Notes: generated from the sequence alone by a model not told the origin. A stretch of 64,000 bases of DNA from Candidatus Thiodiazotropha sp. 'RUGA' (GCA_016842065.1 JAEPDS010000019.1:1-64000); one strand, 5' to 3'; positions 10,042 through 20,368 are shown, counted from the first letter of the stretch. Numbers and translations: made by a program.

Positions 10042-10887
10042 ATGAGTATGCAATTCCATAGCAAATTATTAACTTCTTTTAAAACAGCAACCTGGATTAC
10101 GGTTGCTGCACTTATCGGGCTGACGGGCTGCGGCGGAACCATGCCCACCCTGGGCGGATCATCGGGCAACACGGTAACCGGCGCTGCGGGCGGCGAAACA
10201 TCTTCAGGCGCCAACAGCCAACTGGAGAACTGCGATGAGACCCTCGGCACCCTGGCCGTGGTGGAAGATCAGTCCGCTCCCTGGTGGTACACCTACAGAA
10301 GACGATACCCAACCCTCGGCACCACCGTGCCCGTGCTGCGCATGATGATCCAGCAGTCGAACTGCTTTGTTGTAGTCGAGCGAGGCCGCGCAATGAACAA
10401 CATGATGCAGGAGCGGGCATTGATGCAGTCCGGCGAGATGCGCGAGGGAAGCAATTTCGGCAAGGGACAGATGGTCGCTGCCGACTACACCATGAATCCC
10501 AGCATTCAGTTCTCTGAAAAGGGTACCGGCGGTCTCGGAGCAACAGTCGGTGGTCTGCTCGGCAACTATCGCCTCGGACGACTGGCGGGCGGAGTGAAAT
10601 CCAATGAAGCGGCCACCACCCTGCTGCTGATCGACAACCGTTCTGGGGTTCAGGTCTCATCGTCCGTGGGCAGTGCGCAGAACTTTGACTTCAATCTCTG
10701 GGGCGGCCTCTTCGGTGGTGGCGGATGGGGCAGCGTGAAAGGCTTTACCGACACCCCGGAAGGTAAGGTTGTAACTGCGGCTTTCGCCGACTCATACAAC
10801 CAGATGGTCAAAGCCTTACGTAACTATAAAGCACAAACCGTCAAGGGCGGTCTGGGCAAAGGCGGACGCCTGAAAGTCAGCGAATAA
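10042..10887 (+). CDS. CsgG/HfaB-family lipoprotein
   Basis: 281 aa. A signal peptide ends in the lipobox LTGC with Cys30 as the lipidation site, so the mature protein is membrane-anchored in the periplasm or outer membrane. The core has CsgG-type elements: a VVERGRAMNNMMQERALM segment, GQMVAADYTMNPSI, and a Gly-rich part (GLLGNYRLGRLAGG). CsgG forms the curli export pore and HfaB helps holdfast attachment, but no curli or holdfast genes are close. AGGGGAT precedes ATG 10042. It stands alone, so its function is open. Confidence 0.8.
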   Translation: MSMQFHSKLLTSFKTATWITVAALIGLTGCGGTMPTLGGSSGNTVTGAAGGETSSGANSQLENCDETLGTLAVVEDQSAPWWYTYRRRYPTLGTTVPVLRMMIQQSNCFVVVERGRAMNNMMQERALMQSGEMREGSNFGKGQMVAADYTMNPSIQFSEKGTGGLGATVGGLLGNYRLGRLAGGVKSNEAATTLLLIDNRSGVQVSSSVGSAQNFDFNLWGGLFGGGGWGSVKGFTDTPEGKVVTAAFADSYNQMVKALRNYKAQTVKGGLGKGGRLKVSE

Positions 10888-10906
10888 CCTATTCACCTGA
10901 AAGGCA

Positions 10907-10932
10907 CAGCGACCGGCTGGTACCGGTCGCTG
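10907..10932 (+). terminator. Hairpin after the CsgG-like gene
   Basis: CAGCGACCGG and CCGGTCGCTG pair perfectly over 10 bp with a 6-nt loop, 20 nt past the stop. No T run follows, so efficiency as a terminator is uncertain. Confidence 0.5.
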
Positions 10933-11120
10933 ATGCCCTGAGGCTTTGTCGGGCAGACCATCAGCTGAGCAGCTGGCCCACCCTCACCTCAGCACCGATT
11001 TACAACCAGGCAATCACTGCATTTCCCTTAAAATACACAAGGGTTTACCGTAATAGGAAGAGAATCCACGTAGACCGTTTCTCTTTGCTTGCTGCGGCCG
11101 GATAGTGTATTTTGCCGCGC

Positions 11121-11450
11121 ATGCCGACCTCACTCCTGCTGATGCTCTGTACCGCCCCCGACCGTGGCACTGCCGAACGTCTTGCCGGAATGCTGGTAGA
11201 ACAGGAACTGGCAGCCTGCGTCAGCCTCTCTGCACCGATCACCTCGATCTATCGTTGGCAGGGAGAAACCGAGCAGTCGGAGGAGATCCTGTTACTGATA
11301 AAAACCACAAAGGATCGCTACCAGGCCTGCGAGTCGGCACTCCGGGCGGAACATCCCTATGAACTTCCGGAAATCATTGCAGTCCCTGTAGAACAGGGGC
11401 TGGATGACTACGTAAACTGGGTGGAGAGATGCACAAACCAATCAATTTGA
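11121..11450 (+). CDS. cutA: Divalent-cation tolerance protein CutA
   Basis: 109 aa from ATG 11121; a TTG three codons upstream is in frame but less likely. CutA is a small trimeric protein linked to copper tolerance. Family marks are CTAPDRGTAERLA, ITSIYRWQGE, LLLIKTTKDR and HPYELPEIIAVPVEQG. The usual cutA-dsbD pairing is seen: dsbD starts inside the last codons (22-nt overlap), as in many gammaproteobacteria. Confidence 0.93.
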   Translation: MPTSLLLMLCTAPDRGTAERLAGMLVEQELAACVSLSAPITSIYRWQGETEQSEEILLLIKTTKDRYQACESALRAEHPYELPEIIAVPVEQGLDDYVNWVERCTNQSI

Positions 11451-13723
11451 TCGTCCTGTTCCTGTTACTCACAGGGCTGGCGGGCACAATCCCGGCTGAC
11501 TGGAACGAAGATGAGCTGCTGATGCCGGATCAGGCTTTCCAGATATCCGGACAGAGCGTCACAGCCGATACCCTTAAAGTCGAATGGCGTATTGCTGACG
11601 GCTACTACATGTACCGGGACAAAATCCATTTCGATACGGAAGCGATCGGTATCGAACTGGGCGAACCCAGCCTCTCGAAGGCGAAGATCAAACAGGACGA
11701 GTTCTTTGGCGAGGTAGCCGTCTACCGTAATAAAGCGGTTGCCGAAATCCCACTCAAACGAATCCAGGGCTCAACTGAAACCCTGCTGCTGAAAGCACGC
11801 TCCCAGGGCTGTGCGGACCAGGGCATCTGCTTTCCTCCACACATGCAGGAAGTTCGTCTGGCACTGTTACCGATGCCGATGGAGAACGCCGCAGCAGAGA
11901 GCACCATCCCAAGCCTCGCTCTGGATGATAGCGCCCCGCTGTTCGACAACAGCGGCGAGGATGAACTGCTTGAACCGGACCAGGCCTACCAGCTGAGCGC
12001 ACGCGTCGAGGATGGCACCCATCTTCAGCTCGACTGGGCAATTGCCAAAGGCACCTATCTCTATCAGGATAAGATCAAACTCTCCCTGGCAGAGAATCAG
12101 ACCGCTGTTTTGGGCCAGTTCGAACTGCCCCAGGCCAAAATCAAACAGGATTCGGTCCGCCCCGATGGCACGATCGGCGATGTGGCGGTCTATCACGACC
12201 AGCTGGCGCTGAACGTACCGCTGGTGAGAAGCAGTACGGATTCGGGCGAGGTAGTCCTCGAAGCGAAATATCAGGGCTGCGCCGAGATCGGCGTCTGCTA
12301 TCCACCGATCACCAAACAGTTCACCCTCAGCCTGCCCGGCATCTCCGCCGCCCAGGCGGAGGAGTCAACTGCTGCAATGGCCAACACGGCCGCAGCCCCC
12401 CCCGAGCAACTCCAGTCTGAAACAGACGAGATCACCAACACCCTGAAAGGTGGCTCGACCCTGGTGATCATCGGCATCTTCTTTCTGCTGGGACTGGGTC
12501 TGGCCTTCACCCCCTGTATCTTCCCGATGATTCCAATCCTCTCCGGCATCATCGCCGGACATGGGGACCAGATCACCACCCGCAAGGCGTTTGTACTATC
12601 CACGGTCTATGTCCTGGCGATGGCGATCACCTACACCATCGCGGGTGTCCTGGCCGGACTGTTCGGAGAGAACCTCCAGGCCTATTTCCAGAATCCCTGG
12701 ATCCTCTCGTCATTCGCTTTGGTGTTTGTGCTGCTCGCCCTGTCGATGTTCGGGTTTTACGACCTGCAACTGCCCAGCAGTCTGCAGAGCCGGCTCACTG
12801 AAGTCAGCAACAAACAACAGGGCGGCTCACTTGCCGGGGTTGCCGTGATGGGCTTTCTCTCGGCCCTGATCGTCGGCCCCTGTGTAGCCCCACCCCTGGC
12901 CGGCGCACTGATCTATATCGGCCAGACCGGTGACGCCCTGTTGGGTGGTCTGGCACTGTTTGCCCTGAGTATGGGTATGGGCGCACCTTTGATTGCCATT
13001 GGCACTTCGGCAGGCAAGCTGCTGCCCAGAGCGGGCAGCTGGATGGATGCGGTCAAAGCCGTTTTCGGTGTCGCCCTGCTGGGTGTTGCAATCGTCATGC
13101 TCGAACGCATCATCCCGGCCGAAGTGGCTATGCTGCTGTGGGGTATTCTGCTGATCATTTCAGCGGTCTATATGGGCGCACTGCGTAATCTTCAGATCGA
13201 GGCCAGCGGTTGGCAGAAACTGTGGAAAGGTCTTGGTGTGGTATTCCTCGTCTACGGCAGCTTGATGCTGGTCGGCGCCGCTGCCGGCGGCAAAGACACC
13301 CTGCAGCCACTGCGTGGATTGGCGGTCGGCGGCGGCTCAGGATCTGCCCATCAGGAGTTGGTCTTCAAACGGATAAAAAGCCTGCAGGATCTGCAGCAGG
13401 AAGTAGCCTCTGCTTCTGCCGCAGGGAAATCGGTGATGCTCGACTTCTACGCCGATTGGTGTGTCTCATGCAAGGAGATGGAGAAGTACACCTTCACCGA
13501 CGCGGGCGTGATCGCCGCACTCAGTAATACCGTCCTGCTGCAGGCCGATGTCACCGCCAACGACGATATCGACCAGGCACTGCTGCAGGGGCACTTCGGC
13601 CTGCCCGGACCGCCAGCGATCATTTTCTATGGTGCGGACGGCCAGGAGCGTAAAGCCTACCGGGTGGTCGGATTCAAACCGGCGGATGCCTTCGCTGAAC
13701 ACGCTCAACAGGCGATAAAGTAA
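11429..13723 (+). CDS. dsbD: Thiol:disulfide interchange protein DsbD with two N-terminal domains
   Basis: 764 aa, about 200 longer than the E. coli protein. DsbD carries electrons from cytoplasmic thioredoxin across the membrane to periplasmic substrates. A signal peptide is followed by two copies of the periplasmic alpha domain: residues 33-147 with Cys128/Cys134 (QGCADQGICFPP) and residues 183-302 with Cys284/Cys290 (QGCAEIGVCYPP). The membrane core has Cys363 in FTPCIFPMIP and a second Cys in GPCVAPPLAG. The C-terminal thioredoxin domain has Cys678-Val-Ser-Cys681. All redox cysteines are kept in both alpha copies, so both may work. It overlaps cutA and has a GTGGAGAG ribosome site. Confidence 0.95.
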   Translation: MHKPINLIVLFLLLTGLAGTIPADWNEDELLMPDQAFQISGQSVTADTLKVEWRIADGYYMYRDKIHFDTEAIGIELGEPSLSKAKIKQDEFFGEVAVYRNKAVAEIPLKRIQGSTETLLLKARSQGCADQGICFPPHMQEVRLALLPMPMENAAAESTIPSLALDDSAPLFDNSGEDELLEPDQAYQLSARVEDGTHLQLDWAIAKGTYLYQDKIKLSLAENQTAVLGQFELPQAKIKQDSVRPDGTIGDVAVYHDQLALNVPLVRSSTDSGEVVLEAKYQGCAEIGVCYPPITKQFTLSLPGISAAQAEESTAAMANTAAAPPEQLQSETDEITNTLKGGSTLVIIGIFFLLGLGLAFTPCIFPMIPILSGIIAGHGDQITTRKAFVLSTVYVLAMAITYTIAGVLAGLFGENLQAYFQNPWILSSFALVFVLLALSMFGFYDLQLPSSLQSRLTEVSNKQQGGSLAGVAVMGFLSALIVGPCVAPPLAGALIYIGQTGDALLGGLALFALSMGMGAPLIAIGTSAGKLLPRAGSWMDAVKAVFGVALLGVAIVMLERIIPAEVAMLLWGILLIISAVYMGALRNLQIEASGWQKLWKGLGVVFLVYGSLMLVGAAAGGKDTLQPLRGLAVGGGSGSAHQELVFKRIKSLQDLQQEVASASAAGKSVMLDFYADWCVSCKEMEKYTFTDAGVIAALSNTVLLQADVTANDDIDQALLQGHFGLPGPPAIIFYGADGQERKAYRVVGFKPADAFAEHAQQAIK

Positions 13724-13741
13724 CAGGATTCCAGCCCTCAA

Positions 13742-13766
13742 CTGATGCACCAACAGGGTGCATCAG
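13742..13766 (+). terminator. Hairpin after dsbD
   Basis: CTGATGCACC and GGTGCATCAG pair perfectly with a 5-nt loop, 18 nt after the dsbD stop. No T run is present. It may end or stabilise the cutA-dsbD transcript. Nothing gene-like is seen from here to aroQ at 13974. Confidence 0.5.
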
Positions 13767-13973
13767 AGCTTCAGGAGACCTCTGCAGCTCTATTACACAC
13801 CGATAAATTGTAACGATCTTGATAAGTTCTGCATTGAAACTGGACAAAACCGCGCTGATCTTGCAGAATTACATTCATCTCATACAGACACCGCAAAAAC
13901 CATCCCCAGGCACGGAAATCGGGACAATTATGCGCGGTTTTCTTCATAACTCATTGTCCGGGAACACAGAAAC

Positions 13974-14414
13974 ATGGCGACCATTCTGATCCTTAATGGC
14001 CCCAATCTGAATCTGCTTGGTGTCCGTGAGCCCAAACACTATGGCCATGAGTCCTTAAATGAGATCAGCCAGAACCTGAAGCAACTGGCCGACCAGCTCG
14101 GCCATGAAATCGACTTCCGTCAATCAAACGCTGAACACGAACTGCTCACCTGGATCCACCAGGCCTATGAGCAGAAGGTTGCCTACATCATCTTCAATCC
14201 GGCCGCCTTCACCCACACCAGTGTTGCCCTGAGGGACGCCCTGCTGGGAACCGGCATACCCTATATCGAAGTTCATCTCTCCAATGTGCACGCCAGAGAG
14301 GAGTTCAGAAAACACTCCTACTTCTCGGATAAAGCCGAAGGCGTCATCAGTGGCCTCGGTGCCCAGGGCTATGAACTTGCATTGCAAGCCGCTGCCGCGC
14401 GGCTCAACAAATAA
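13974..14414 (+). CDS. aroQ: 3-dehydroquinate dehydratase, type II
   Basis: 146 aa, normal for the dodecameric type II enzyme. It makes 3-dehydroshikimate in the shikimate pathway. Seen are the [13 protein letters not shown] start with the active-site lid Arg and Tyr (KHYGHESL), the [16 protein letters not shown] motif with catalytic His, and the EVHLSN segment. It is first in aroQ-accB-accC-prmA, with 23 nt to accB, the standard order in this class. Confidence 0.96.
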   Translation: MATILILNGPNLNLLGVREPKHYGHESLNEISQNLKQLADQLGHEIDFRQSNAEHELLTWIHQAYEQKVAYIIFNPAAFTHTSVALRDALLGTGIPYIEVHLSNVHAREEFRKHSYFSDKAEGVISGLGAQGYELALQAAAARLNK

Positions 14415-14437
14415 ACAATCTTAGAGAAATAATCATC

Positions 14438-14896
14438 ATGGATATTCGCAAAGTAAAAAAATTGATCGAATTGCTTGAGGAGTCGGATGTTGCGGAGATC
14501 GAAATCCACGAAGGTGAGGAATCGGTCCGCATCAGTCGCAACAGCTCCATGCCCGCTCAATTTGCCGCACCAGTGGCAGCTCCTGTTGCCGCTCCAGCAG
14601 TCGCTCCAGCCGCTCCGGCTGCAGCCCCGGCTGTGGAGAGTGAACCATCAGAGGAGATCCAGGGTCATGCGGTTCGCTCACCCATGGTCGGCACCTTCTA
14701 TCGCTCCCCATCACCAGGCAGCAAGCCATTTGTCGAAGAGGGCCAGCAGGTCAGTGTCGGCGATACCCTCTGCATCATCGAAGCCATGAAGATCCTCAAT
14801 CAGATTGAATCTGACAAAGCGGGAACCGTCAGAAAGATCCTGGTCGATAACGGTCAGCCGGTGGAATACAACGAACCCCTATACATCATTGATTGA
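14438..14896 (+). CDS. accB: Biotin carboxyl carrier protein of acetyl-CoA carboxylase
   Basis: 152 aa. It carries biotin between biotin carboxylase and carboxyltransferase in the first step of fatty-acid synthesis. Three parts are clear: an N-terminal domain ([18 protein letters not shown]), an Ala/Pro-rich linker at about residues 45-68, and the biotinyl domain with the EAMKI lysine. It lies 8 nt before the preferred accC start. Confidence 0.97.
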   Translation: MDIRKVKKLIELLEESDVAEIEIHEGEESVRISRNSSMPAQFAAPVAAPVAAPAVAPAAPAAAPAVESEPSEEIQGHAVRSPMVGTFYRSPSPGSKPFVEEGQQVSVGDTLCIIEAMKILNQIESDKAGTVRKILVDNGQPVEYNEPLYIID

Positions 14897-14904
14897 GTAG
14901 CCCC

Positions 14905-16245
14905 ATGATAGACAAGATTGTAATCGCCAATCGTGGTGAAATTGCGTTGCGCATTCTGCGTGCCTGCAAAGAGTTGGGCATAAAGACCGTTGCAGTACAT
15001 TCCGAAGCGGACCGGGACCTGAAACATGTTCTGCTTGCCGACGAATCGGTCTGCATCGGACCCGCACCTTCTACAGAAAGCTATCTCAACGTACCTGCCA
15101 TAATCAGTGCTGCAGAGGTCACCGATTCGGTGGCAATCCATCCCGGATACGGATTTCTCTCAGAGAATGCTGACTTTGCGGAAAGGGTTGAGAACAGCGG
15201 CTTTATCTTTATCGGTCCGAAAGCTGACACGATTCGCATAATGGGCGACAAAGTTGCCGCCATTGACGCCATGATCAAGGCCAATGTACCGACGGTTCCA
15301 GGCTCAAATGGCCCACTCGACAATAATTCCAAGCGCACCAGAGAACTGGCCAATGAGATCGGCTATCCAGTAATCATCAAGGCCGCCGGCGGCGGTGGTG
15401 GTCGTGGTATGCGGGTGGTTCACTCTGAAGCCACCCTGCTGAATGCCGTGGCTATGACCAAGGCGGAAGCGGATGCGGCATTCGGCAATGCCACCGTCTA
15501 TATGGAGAAGTTTCTCGAGAACCCACGCCATGTCGAGTTCCAGGTGCTTTCCGATACCCATGGTAACGCCATCCATCTCGGTGAACGGGATTGCTCGATG
15601 CAGCGTCGCCATCAGAAAGTTGTTGAAGAGGCACCGGCACCGGGCATCACGGAACAGCAACGCATGGATGTGGGTGAACGCTGCGCCGAGGCCTGTCGCC
15701 AGATCGGTTATCGCGGCGCAGGCACCTTCGAATTTCTCTATGAGAATGGTGAGTTCTACTTCATCGAGATGAATACCCGGGTACAGGTCGAACACCCGGT
15801 AACAGAACTGATCACCGGGGTCGATATCGTCAGGGAGCAGATCCTCATCGCCGCAGGTGAACCACTCAGATTCAAACAGAGTGATATCAAGCTGCAGGGC
15901 CATGCAGTGGAGTGCCGCATCAATGCGGAGGATCCGGACAACTTCATGCCCAGCCCGGGCACCATCACGCAACTGCATACCGCAGGTGGACCTGGCATTC
16001 GGGTCGATACCCATATCTATAACGGCTATAAAGTGCCGCCCTACTACGACTCCATGATCGGCAAATTGATTGCTCATGGTGAAAACCGTGATGTTGCCAT
16101 CGCGCGCATGAGAATCGCACTGCAGGAGATGGTGATCAGCGGTATCAAGACCAACATCCCGCTGCATCAGGATATAATGCGTGACAGCGCATTCAATGCA
16201 GGTGGCGCCAATATTCACTACCTGGAAAAGAAACTGGGACTATAG
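14905..16245 (+). CDS. accC: Biotin carboxylase of acetyl-CoA carboxylase
   Basis: 446 aa from ATG 14905, the usual length; an in-frame TTG four codons earlier overlaps accB and is less likely. It carboxylates biotin on AccB with ATP and bicarbonate. The ATP-grasp fold shows the [13 protein letters not shown] start, the [14 protein letters not shown] glycine loop, the [16 protein letters not shown] active-site stretch and the CRINAEDP motif. Confidence 0.97.
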   Translation: MIDKIVIANRGEIALRILRACKELGIKTVAVHSEADRDLKHVLLADESVCIGPAPSTESYLNVPAIISAAEVTDSVAIHPGYGFLSENADFAERVENSGFIFIGPKADTIRIMGDKVAAIDAMIKANVPTVPGSNGPLDNNSKRTRELANEIGYPVIIKAAGGGGGRGMRVVHSEATLLNAVAMTKAEADAAFGNATVYMEKFLENPRHVEFQVLSDTHGNAIHLGERDCSMQRRHQKVVEEAPAPGITEQQRMDVGERCAEACRQIGYRGAGTFEFLYENGEFYFIEMNTRVQVEHPVTELITGVDIVREQILIAAGEPLRFKQSDIKLQGHAVECRINAEDPDNFMPSPGTITQLHTAGGPGIRVDTHIYNGYKVPPYYDSMIGKLIAHGENRDVAIARMRIALQEMVISGIKTNIPLHQDIMRDSAFNAGGANIHYLEKKLGL

Positions 16246-16256
16246 AGCTTGGCCTG

Positions 16257-17144
16257 ATGTCGTGGCTTCAACTCTCACTCGATACCAGCGAGGAGCAGGC
16301 ACCGATCCTGGAGCTGGTGTTCGAGAATCTGGGGGCACTCTCTGTAACCCTCGGCGACGCGGGGGATCAGCCGCTGCTTGAGACACCGCCCGCCAGTGAG
16401 CAGCTTTGGCAGCACACCCGGGTTACCGCCCTGTTCGAAGGTGAGCAGGACCAGCAACTGCTTCAAGAGGCTCTTAATCAGGCACTGAGCGAAGAGCTGC
16501 TCAACAAGATTCGTTGGGAGCGGATCGAGGATCGTATCTGGGAAAGGGTCTGGCTGGAACATTTTAAACCCATGTCATTCGGCAAACGCTTGTGGGTATG
16601 CCCGGCTGGCGAACAGATCTCCGAACCCGATGGGGTGGTCATTCAGCTCGACCCAGGCCTGGCATTCGGCACCGGCACTCATCCGACTACCGCGCTCTGC
16701 CTGACCTGGCTGGACAGTCAGATGCTAACCGGTAAAACCGTGATCGACTATGGCTGCGGCTCCGGCATCCTGGCGATTGCTGCACTCAAGCTGGGCGCCT
16801 CCTCGGTAATCGCCATTGACCACGACCCACAGGCACTGCAGGCGAGCCAGGACAATGCGGTAAAAAACGCTGTTGCCGACCGACTCTCAACCTACCTGCC
16901 AGATGAAGCGCCAACAGACAAAGCCGATTACCTGGTAGCGAATATTCTTGCCGGGCCGTTGATCGAACTTGTGCCACAGCTGATTGAGCGCATCAAACCG
17001 AATGGACAGTTCGCCTTATCGGGCATTCTTGCCGAGCAGGCTGATGAGCTGATCCAACACTATCGCCCCTTTGCCTCGCTTGAACCGGTGAAGCAACAGG
17101 AGGAGTGGATTCTGATCAGCGGCGTCAATCGCAAAAATGCATAA
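16257..17144 (+). CDS. prmA: Ribosomal protein L11 methyltransferase
   Basis: 295 aa. It trimethylates L11 using S-adenosylmethionine. An N-terminal substrate-recognition domain (MSWLQLSLDTSEEQAPILE) is followed by the Rossmann methyltransferase domain with DYGCGSGILAIAALKLGA for cofactor binding and the VANILAGPL motif. It lies 11 nt after accC in the same operon. Confidence 0.96.
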   Translation: MSWLQLSLDTSEEQAPILELVFENLGALSVTLGDAGDQPLLETPPASEQLWQHTRVTALFEGEQDQQLLQEALNQALSEELLNKIRWERIEDRIWERVWLEHFKPMSFGKRLWVCPAGEQISEPDGVVIQLDPGLAFGTGTHPTTALCLTWLDSQMLTGKTVIDYGCGSGILAIAALKLGASSVIAIDHDPQALQASQDNAVKNAVADRLSTYLPDEAPTDKADYLVANILAGPLIELVPQLIERIKPNGQFALSGILAEQADELIQHYRPFASLEPVKQQEEWILISGVNRKNA

Positions 17145-17244
17145 CAAGAGGGCATTCAGGATTACCAGGGATTTTGCTACAGTCTTACTTAAGGCCTGTC
17201 GGAGGCTTTAGACACTCATCCTATACGATATTGATAGTTCAGCT

Positions 17245-18471
17245 ATGTATACCCAGTGTGCACACTGCCTAACCCTGTTCCGCATCACACCGGAGCAGCT
17301 CAAAGCTGCTGCAGGTCAGGTCAGATGCTGCCAATGCAACCAGACTTTCAATGCATTGGAGAATCTGCATGAATCCCCCATGCCATTCACTGCCCAGCCA
17401 GAGGGAGAGCCCCTGCCCGATGGGGAGCTTGCTGCTGAAGACAAACTGATCTACTACCCACCTCAACAGGACGAACACAGCTCTCTGTTGATCAACGACA
17501 GTGAGGTGGAACGTTCGCTGGATGATCTTGCCGACGACTCTACACCAATTCCGTCTTTGGCCGATGATTCAAACCTTGACAGCGATGATCCGAACCTGCT
17601 GAAAGAGAGCAGTCAGCTCTTCTATGAACAGGATGATGGCCTGGAGACCGAACCGGACTACTACGCATCCGGCACCGAATCCCAGATGTCGGAACTGCTC
17701 GACAAGGACTCGGCGTCACTGCTGCTCGATTCGGAAAAGCCTGCAGCAAATCTGGCGGAGATTATCGAGCTCGACATACCCGAACTCGAAACAGAGCAGC
17801 CCCCCGGGCATGCTGAAGGATTACAAAGCCCCAGTCTGGAGGAGAGTGAATCCCTGCTGGGTTTCGACGATGAACAGCTGTCCTCTGGATCGGTGGAGGA
17901 TCGTGCTTTAACTGGGGATTCCTTGACACCTGAAGAGGAAGCCGAACTGGAGAAAGCACTCCCCTTCACCTTCGAGGAAGAGAAACAGCAAAGCCCAAGT
18001 TCCCCCCGCTCACCCTTATGGACAGTCGGTTCACTGTTGCTGTTGATTCCATTGATCGGACAGATGACCTGGCAGTTTCGCGACAGCCTGATACATCATG
18101 ATGTAGGCAGGCAGCTGTTGAGCACTGTCTGCACCGTAGCCGGTTGCACGCCACCTCAGCGTATAGACCGGGAGAAGATACTGATAACCGATCGTTCTCT
18201 GGCTGCACACCCGGACAAGGACAACACGCTTGCCATGAGACTTGAGGTGGTCAACACCGCACCCTTTGAACAACCCTACCCCAAACTGCAACTGAGCCTG
18301 TTTAACGAACTGGGCGCACTCGTCGCCCGTCGCACCTTCTCCGAGTCGGAGTACCTCGAGCGTGTATCCAACACTGAACAGTTGATGCCCAAGCTGGAAC
18401 CGATCGAGATTGAATTGGAGCTGGTCGACCCCGGCAGCCAGGTGACCGGTTTTACTTTCGACTTCCTCTAG
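17245..18471 (+). CDS. DUF3426 zinc-ribbon membrane protein
   Basis: 408 aa. The N-terminus is an MJ0042-type zinc ribbon with Cys5/Cys8 and Cys28/Cys31. An acidic, Ser/Glu-rich disordered linker of about 200 residues follows, then one membrane helix at about 254-276 and a C-terminal DUF3426 domain with Cys residues in the VCTVAGCTPP stretch. The topology suggests a cytoplasmic zinc finger and a periplasmic C-terminus. It regularly follows prmA in gammaproteobacteria, but the function is not known to me. The long acidic linker is the variable part of the family. Confidence 0.85.
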   Translation: MYTQCAHCLTLFRITPEQLKAAAGQVRCCQCNQTFNALENLHESPMPFTAQPEGEPLPDGELAAEDKLIYYPPQQDEHSSLLINDSEVERSLDDLADDSTPIPSLADDSNLDSDDPNLLKESSQLFYEQDDGLETEPDYYASGTESQMSELLDKDSASLLLDSEKPAANLAEIIELDIPELETEQPPGHAEGLQSPSLEESESLLGFDDEQLSSGSVEDRALTGDSLTPEEEAELEKALPFTFEEEKQQSPSSPRSPLWTVGSLLLLIPLIGQMTWQFRDSLIHHDVGRQLLSTVCTVAGCTPPQRIDREKILITDRSLAAHPDKDNTLAMRLEVVNTAPFEQPYPKLQLSLFNELGALVARRTFSESEYLERVSNTEQLMPKLEPIEIELELVDPGSQVTGFTFDFL

Positions 18472-18882
18472 TGGGTTACCAGGGCCTGTTAATACGACAA
18501 CCGAGTATGTCGCAATACCAACCAACCCTAAATATTCACCGAGCAACCCAGCAATCTGATCAAGCATTCGCCGCCAGTCTCTGTCGTGTCAAACTCACGC
18601 CAGACACACCAGCAAAACACATAATCCAGCTAGGGAATTAATTTCATAAAAAAATTTACATTCTGAATCATTTTCGATTTCAGGCTCGCTCAAAGACTAT
18701 ATCTAATGGAGATTGAATAGCTTACTAAACACCCTTCCAGCCGATTACTAAGAGTCGAAGGTTTGACACACCTGTGCAGAATCAATTCAACGCCATTTTG
18801 CCTTTGATTCCACCCTGATTTAGGGGTAGTATCCCAACCCCTCCTTCACCTGAGAACAGCCCCCGATAGAGTGGCGATTTTA
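18472..18882. other. Intergenic stretch (411 bp) upstream of dusB
   Basis: No gene is seen. It starts with an AGGGCCTGTTAATACGA motif (18481-18497) like the outer end of the repeat family described at 55619. A TTGACA at 18763-18768 is not followed by a good -10 box, so the dusB-fis promoter is unresolved. The DNA is AT-rich around 18640-18700. Confidence 0.5.
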
Positions 18883-19869
18883 ATGCGCATTGGGTCTTAT
18901 GAGATTGCGAATAATCTGCTGCTGGCGCCGATGGCCGGCGTGACAGACAGGCCGTTCAGGCAGCTCTGCAGGCGTCTGGGTGCAGGCTTGGCTGTGTCGG
19001 AGATGATCTCAGCCGATGCATCGCTCTGGGGCACCAAAAAAAGTGTCAAGCGACTTGACCACGATGGTGAAGAGGCACCGATCAGTGTACAGATCCTGGG
19101 TTCCGATCCTCAAATGATGGCCCAGGCGGCACAAGCCAACGTTACCATGGGTGCTCAGATCATCGACATCAACATGGGATGCCCGGCAAAGAAAGTGTGT
19201 AAAAAGTCAGCCGGATCCGCACTGCTTGAGGACGAACTGTTGGTGGCGGAGATACTGAAGGCAACGGTTGACGCCGTTGATGTACCGGTAACGTTAAAGA
19301 TACGTACCGGCACTGATCCGCAAAACCGAAACGGTGAACGAATTGCGGAAATCGCCGAGGATGCCGGCATTCAGGCTTTAAGCGTTCATGGTCGTACCCG
19401 GGCGTGTAAATTTGCGGGCCAGGCTGAATATGAAACGATCCGCAGGATTAAACAAACGGTCGCCATACCGGTTATCGCAAATGGAGATATCGACTCGCCG
19501 CAAAAAGCGGCGGAGGTCTTGGAAAGAACCGGCGCCGATGCCCTGATGATCGGACGCGCTGCGCAAGGACGCCCCTGGATCTTTAATGAGATCAACAGTT
19601 ACTTGACATCCGGCCAGCTGTTACCAGAGCCGGAGCTCGAATGGGTCGCTGACATACTAACCCGACATGTTCAGCAGCTCTACGAGTTTTATGGGGAGTA
19701 CCTTGGCGTGCGAATAGCTCGAAAACATATCGCCTGGTACAGCAAAGGGCGCCCTGAAGGCGCCGTTTTCAGAAACAAAATCAACTATTCGGAGTCATCG
19801 GCTGAGCAGCTCCAGGCGATCAACGAGTATTTTCAGTTTCTGCATAACAATAGGGATCTGGCAGCATGA
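18883..19869 (+). CDS. dusB: tRNA-dihydrouridine synthase B
   Basis: 328 aa from ATG 18883 (MRIGSYEIANNLLLAPMAGVTD matches the usual family start); a GTG four codons upstream is possible. It reduces uridine in the tRNA D loop with FMN and NADPH. The NMGCPAKKVCKKSAG segment has the catalytic Cys, and HGRTR and NGDI motifs bind FMN. The dusB-fis operon is conserved; the stop overlaps the fis ATG. Confidence 0.95.
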   Translation: MRIGSYEIANNLLLAPMAGVTDRPFRQLCRRLGAGLAVSEMISADASLWGTKKSVKRLDHDGEEAPISVQILGSDPQMMAQAAQANVTMGAQIIDINMGCPAKKVCKKSAGSALLEDELLVAEILKATVDAVDVPVTLKIRTGTDPQNRNGERIAEIAEDAGIQALSVHGRTRACKFAGQAEYETIRRIKQTVAIPVIANGDIDSPQKAAEVLERTGADALMIGRAAQGRPWIFNEINSYLTSGQLLPEPELEWVADILTRHVQQLYEFYGEYLGVRIARKHIAWYSKGRPEGAVFRNKINYSESSAEQLQAINEYFQFLHNNRDLAA

Positions 19870-20162
19870 TGATAGAAGCGGTTTTATCCGACCAACAGAG
19901 CGAAGAATATCTGACAGTCACTCACAGCAAGAAGTCAGAACCCTTGCGCCAGTGCGTGAGTGATGCCATGCAACGCTATTTCAACAACCTGGATGGTCAT
20001 GGCGCCAATAATCTCTATCGCCTGGTGATGAATGAGGTCGAGGCCCCGCTGCTGGAAAGCGTCATGAAACATACCGGCGGCAACCAGACCCAGGCGGCCA
20101 CCATTTTAGGCATCAGTCGCAGTACACTACGTAAGAAACTATCCCAGTACGATCTGGATTGA
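19866..20162 (+). CDS. fis: Nucleoid-associated regulator Fis
   Basis: 98 aa, the family length. A dimeric DNA-bending protein that activates rRNA promoters and shapes the nucleoid. The C-terminal helix-turn-helix GGNQTQAATILGISRSTLRK is clear, and the middle helices (LYRLVMNEVEAPLLESVMKH) match. Its start overlaps dusB by 4 nt, so the two are co-transcribed as in E. coli. Confidence 0.96.
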   Translation: MMIEAVLSDQQSEEYLTVTHSKKSEPLRQCVSDAMQRYFNNLDGHGANNLYRLVMNEVEAPLLESVMKHTGGNQTQAATILGISRSTLRKKLSQYDLD

Positions 20163-20368
20163 TCGCCACTTTCTGAAATCGGGTAGAAATATCGCATAGA
20201 TTACAGAGCACGCCTTAGCCTATTGAGGTTGCCGCTGAAGCCTTCATCTTCACAGGAGCTCAAGGCCCGTTTGGACGTTACAATCACCGGGTCATATAAA
20301 CAGCACCTTGAGAATTACATCGTGATCTATTCACAATCTGTTCATTACTACAACTTACGGTATCACTC

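Noticed and set aside
15304-16218. A 304-codon minus-strand frame
   Set aside because: It is the reverse of accC and has no known pattern.
18763-18791. TTGACA as a dusB promoter
   Set aside because: The base run at the right distance (TTCAAC) is a poor -10 box.
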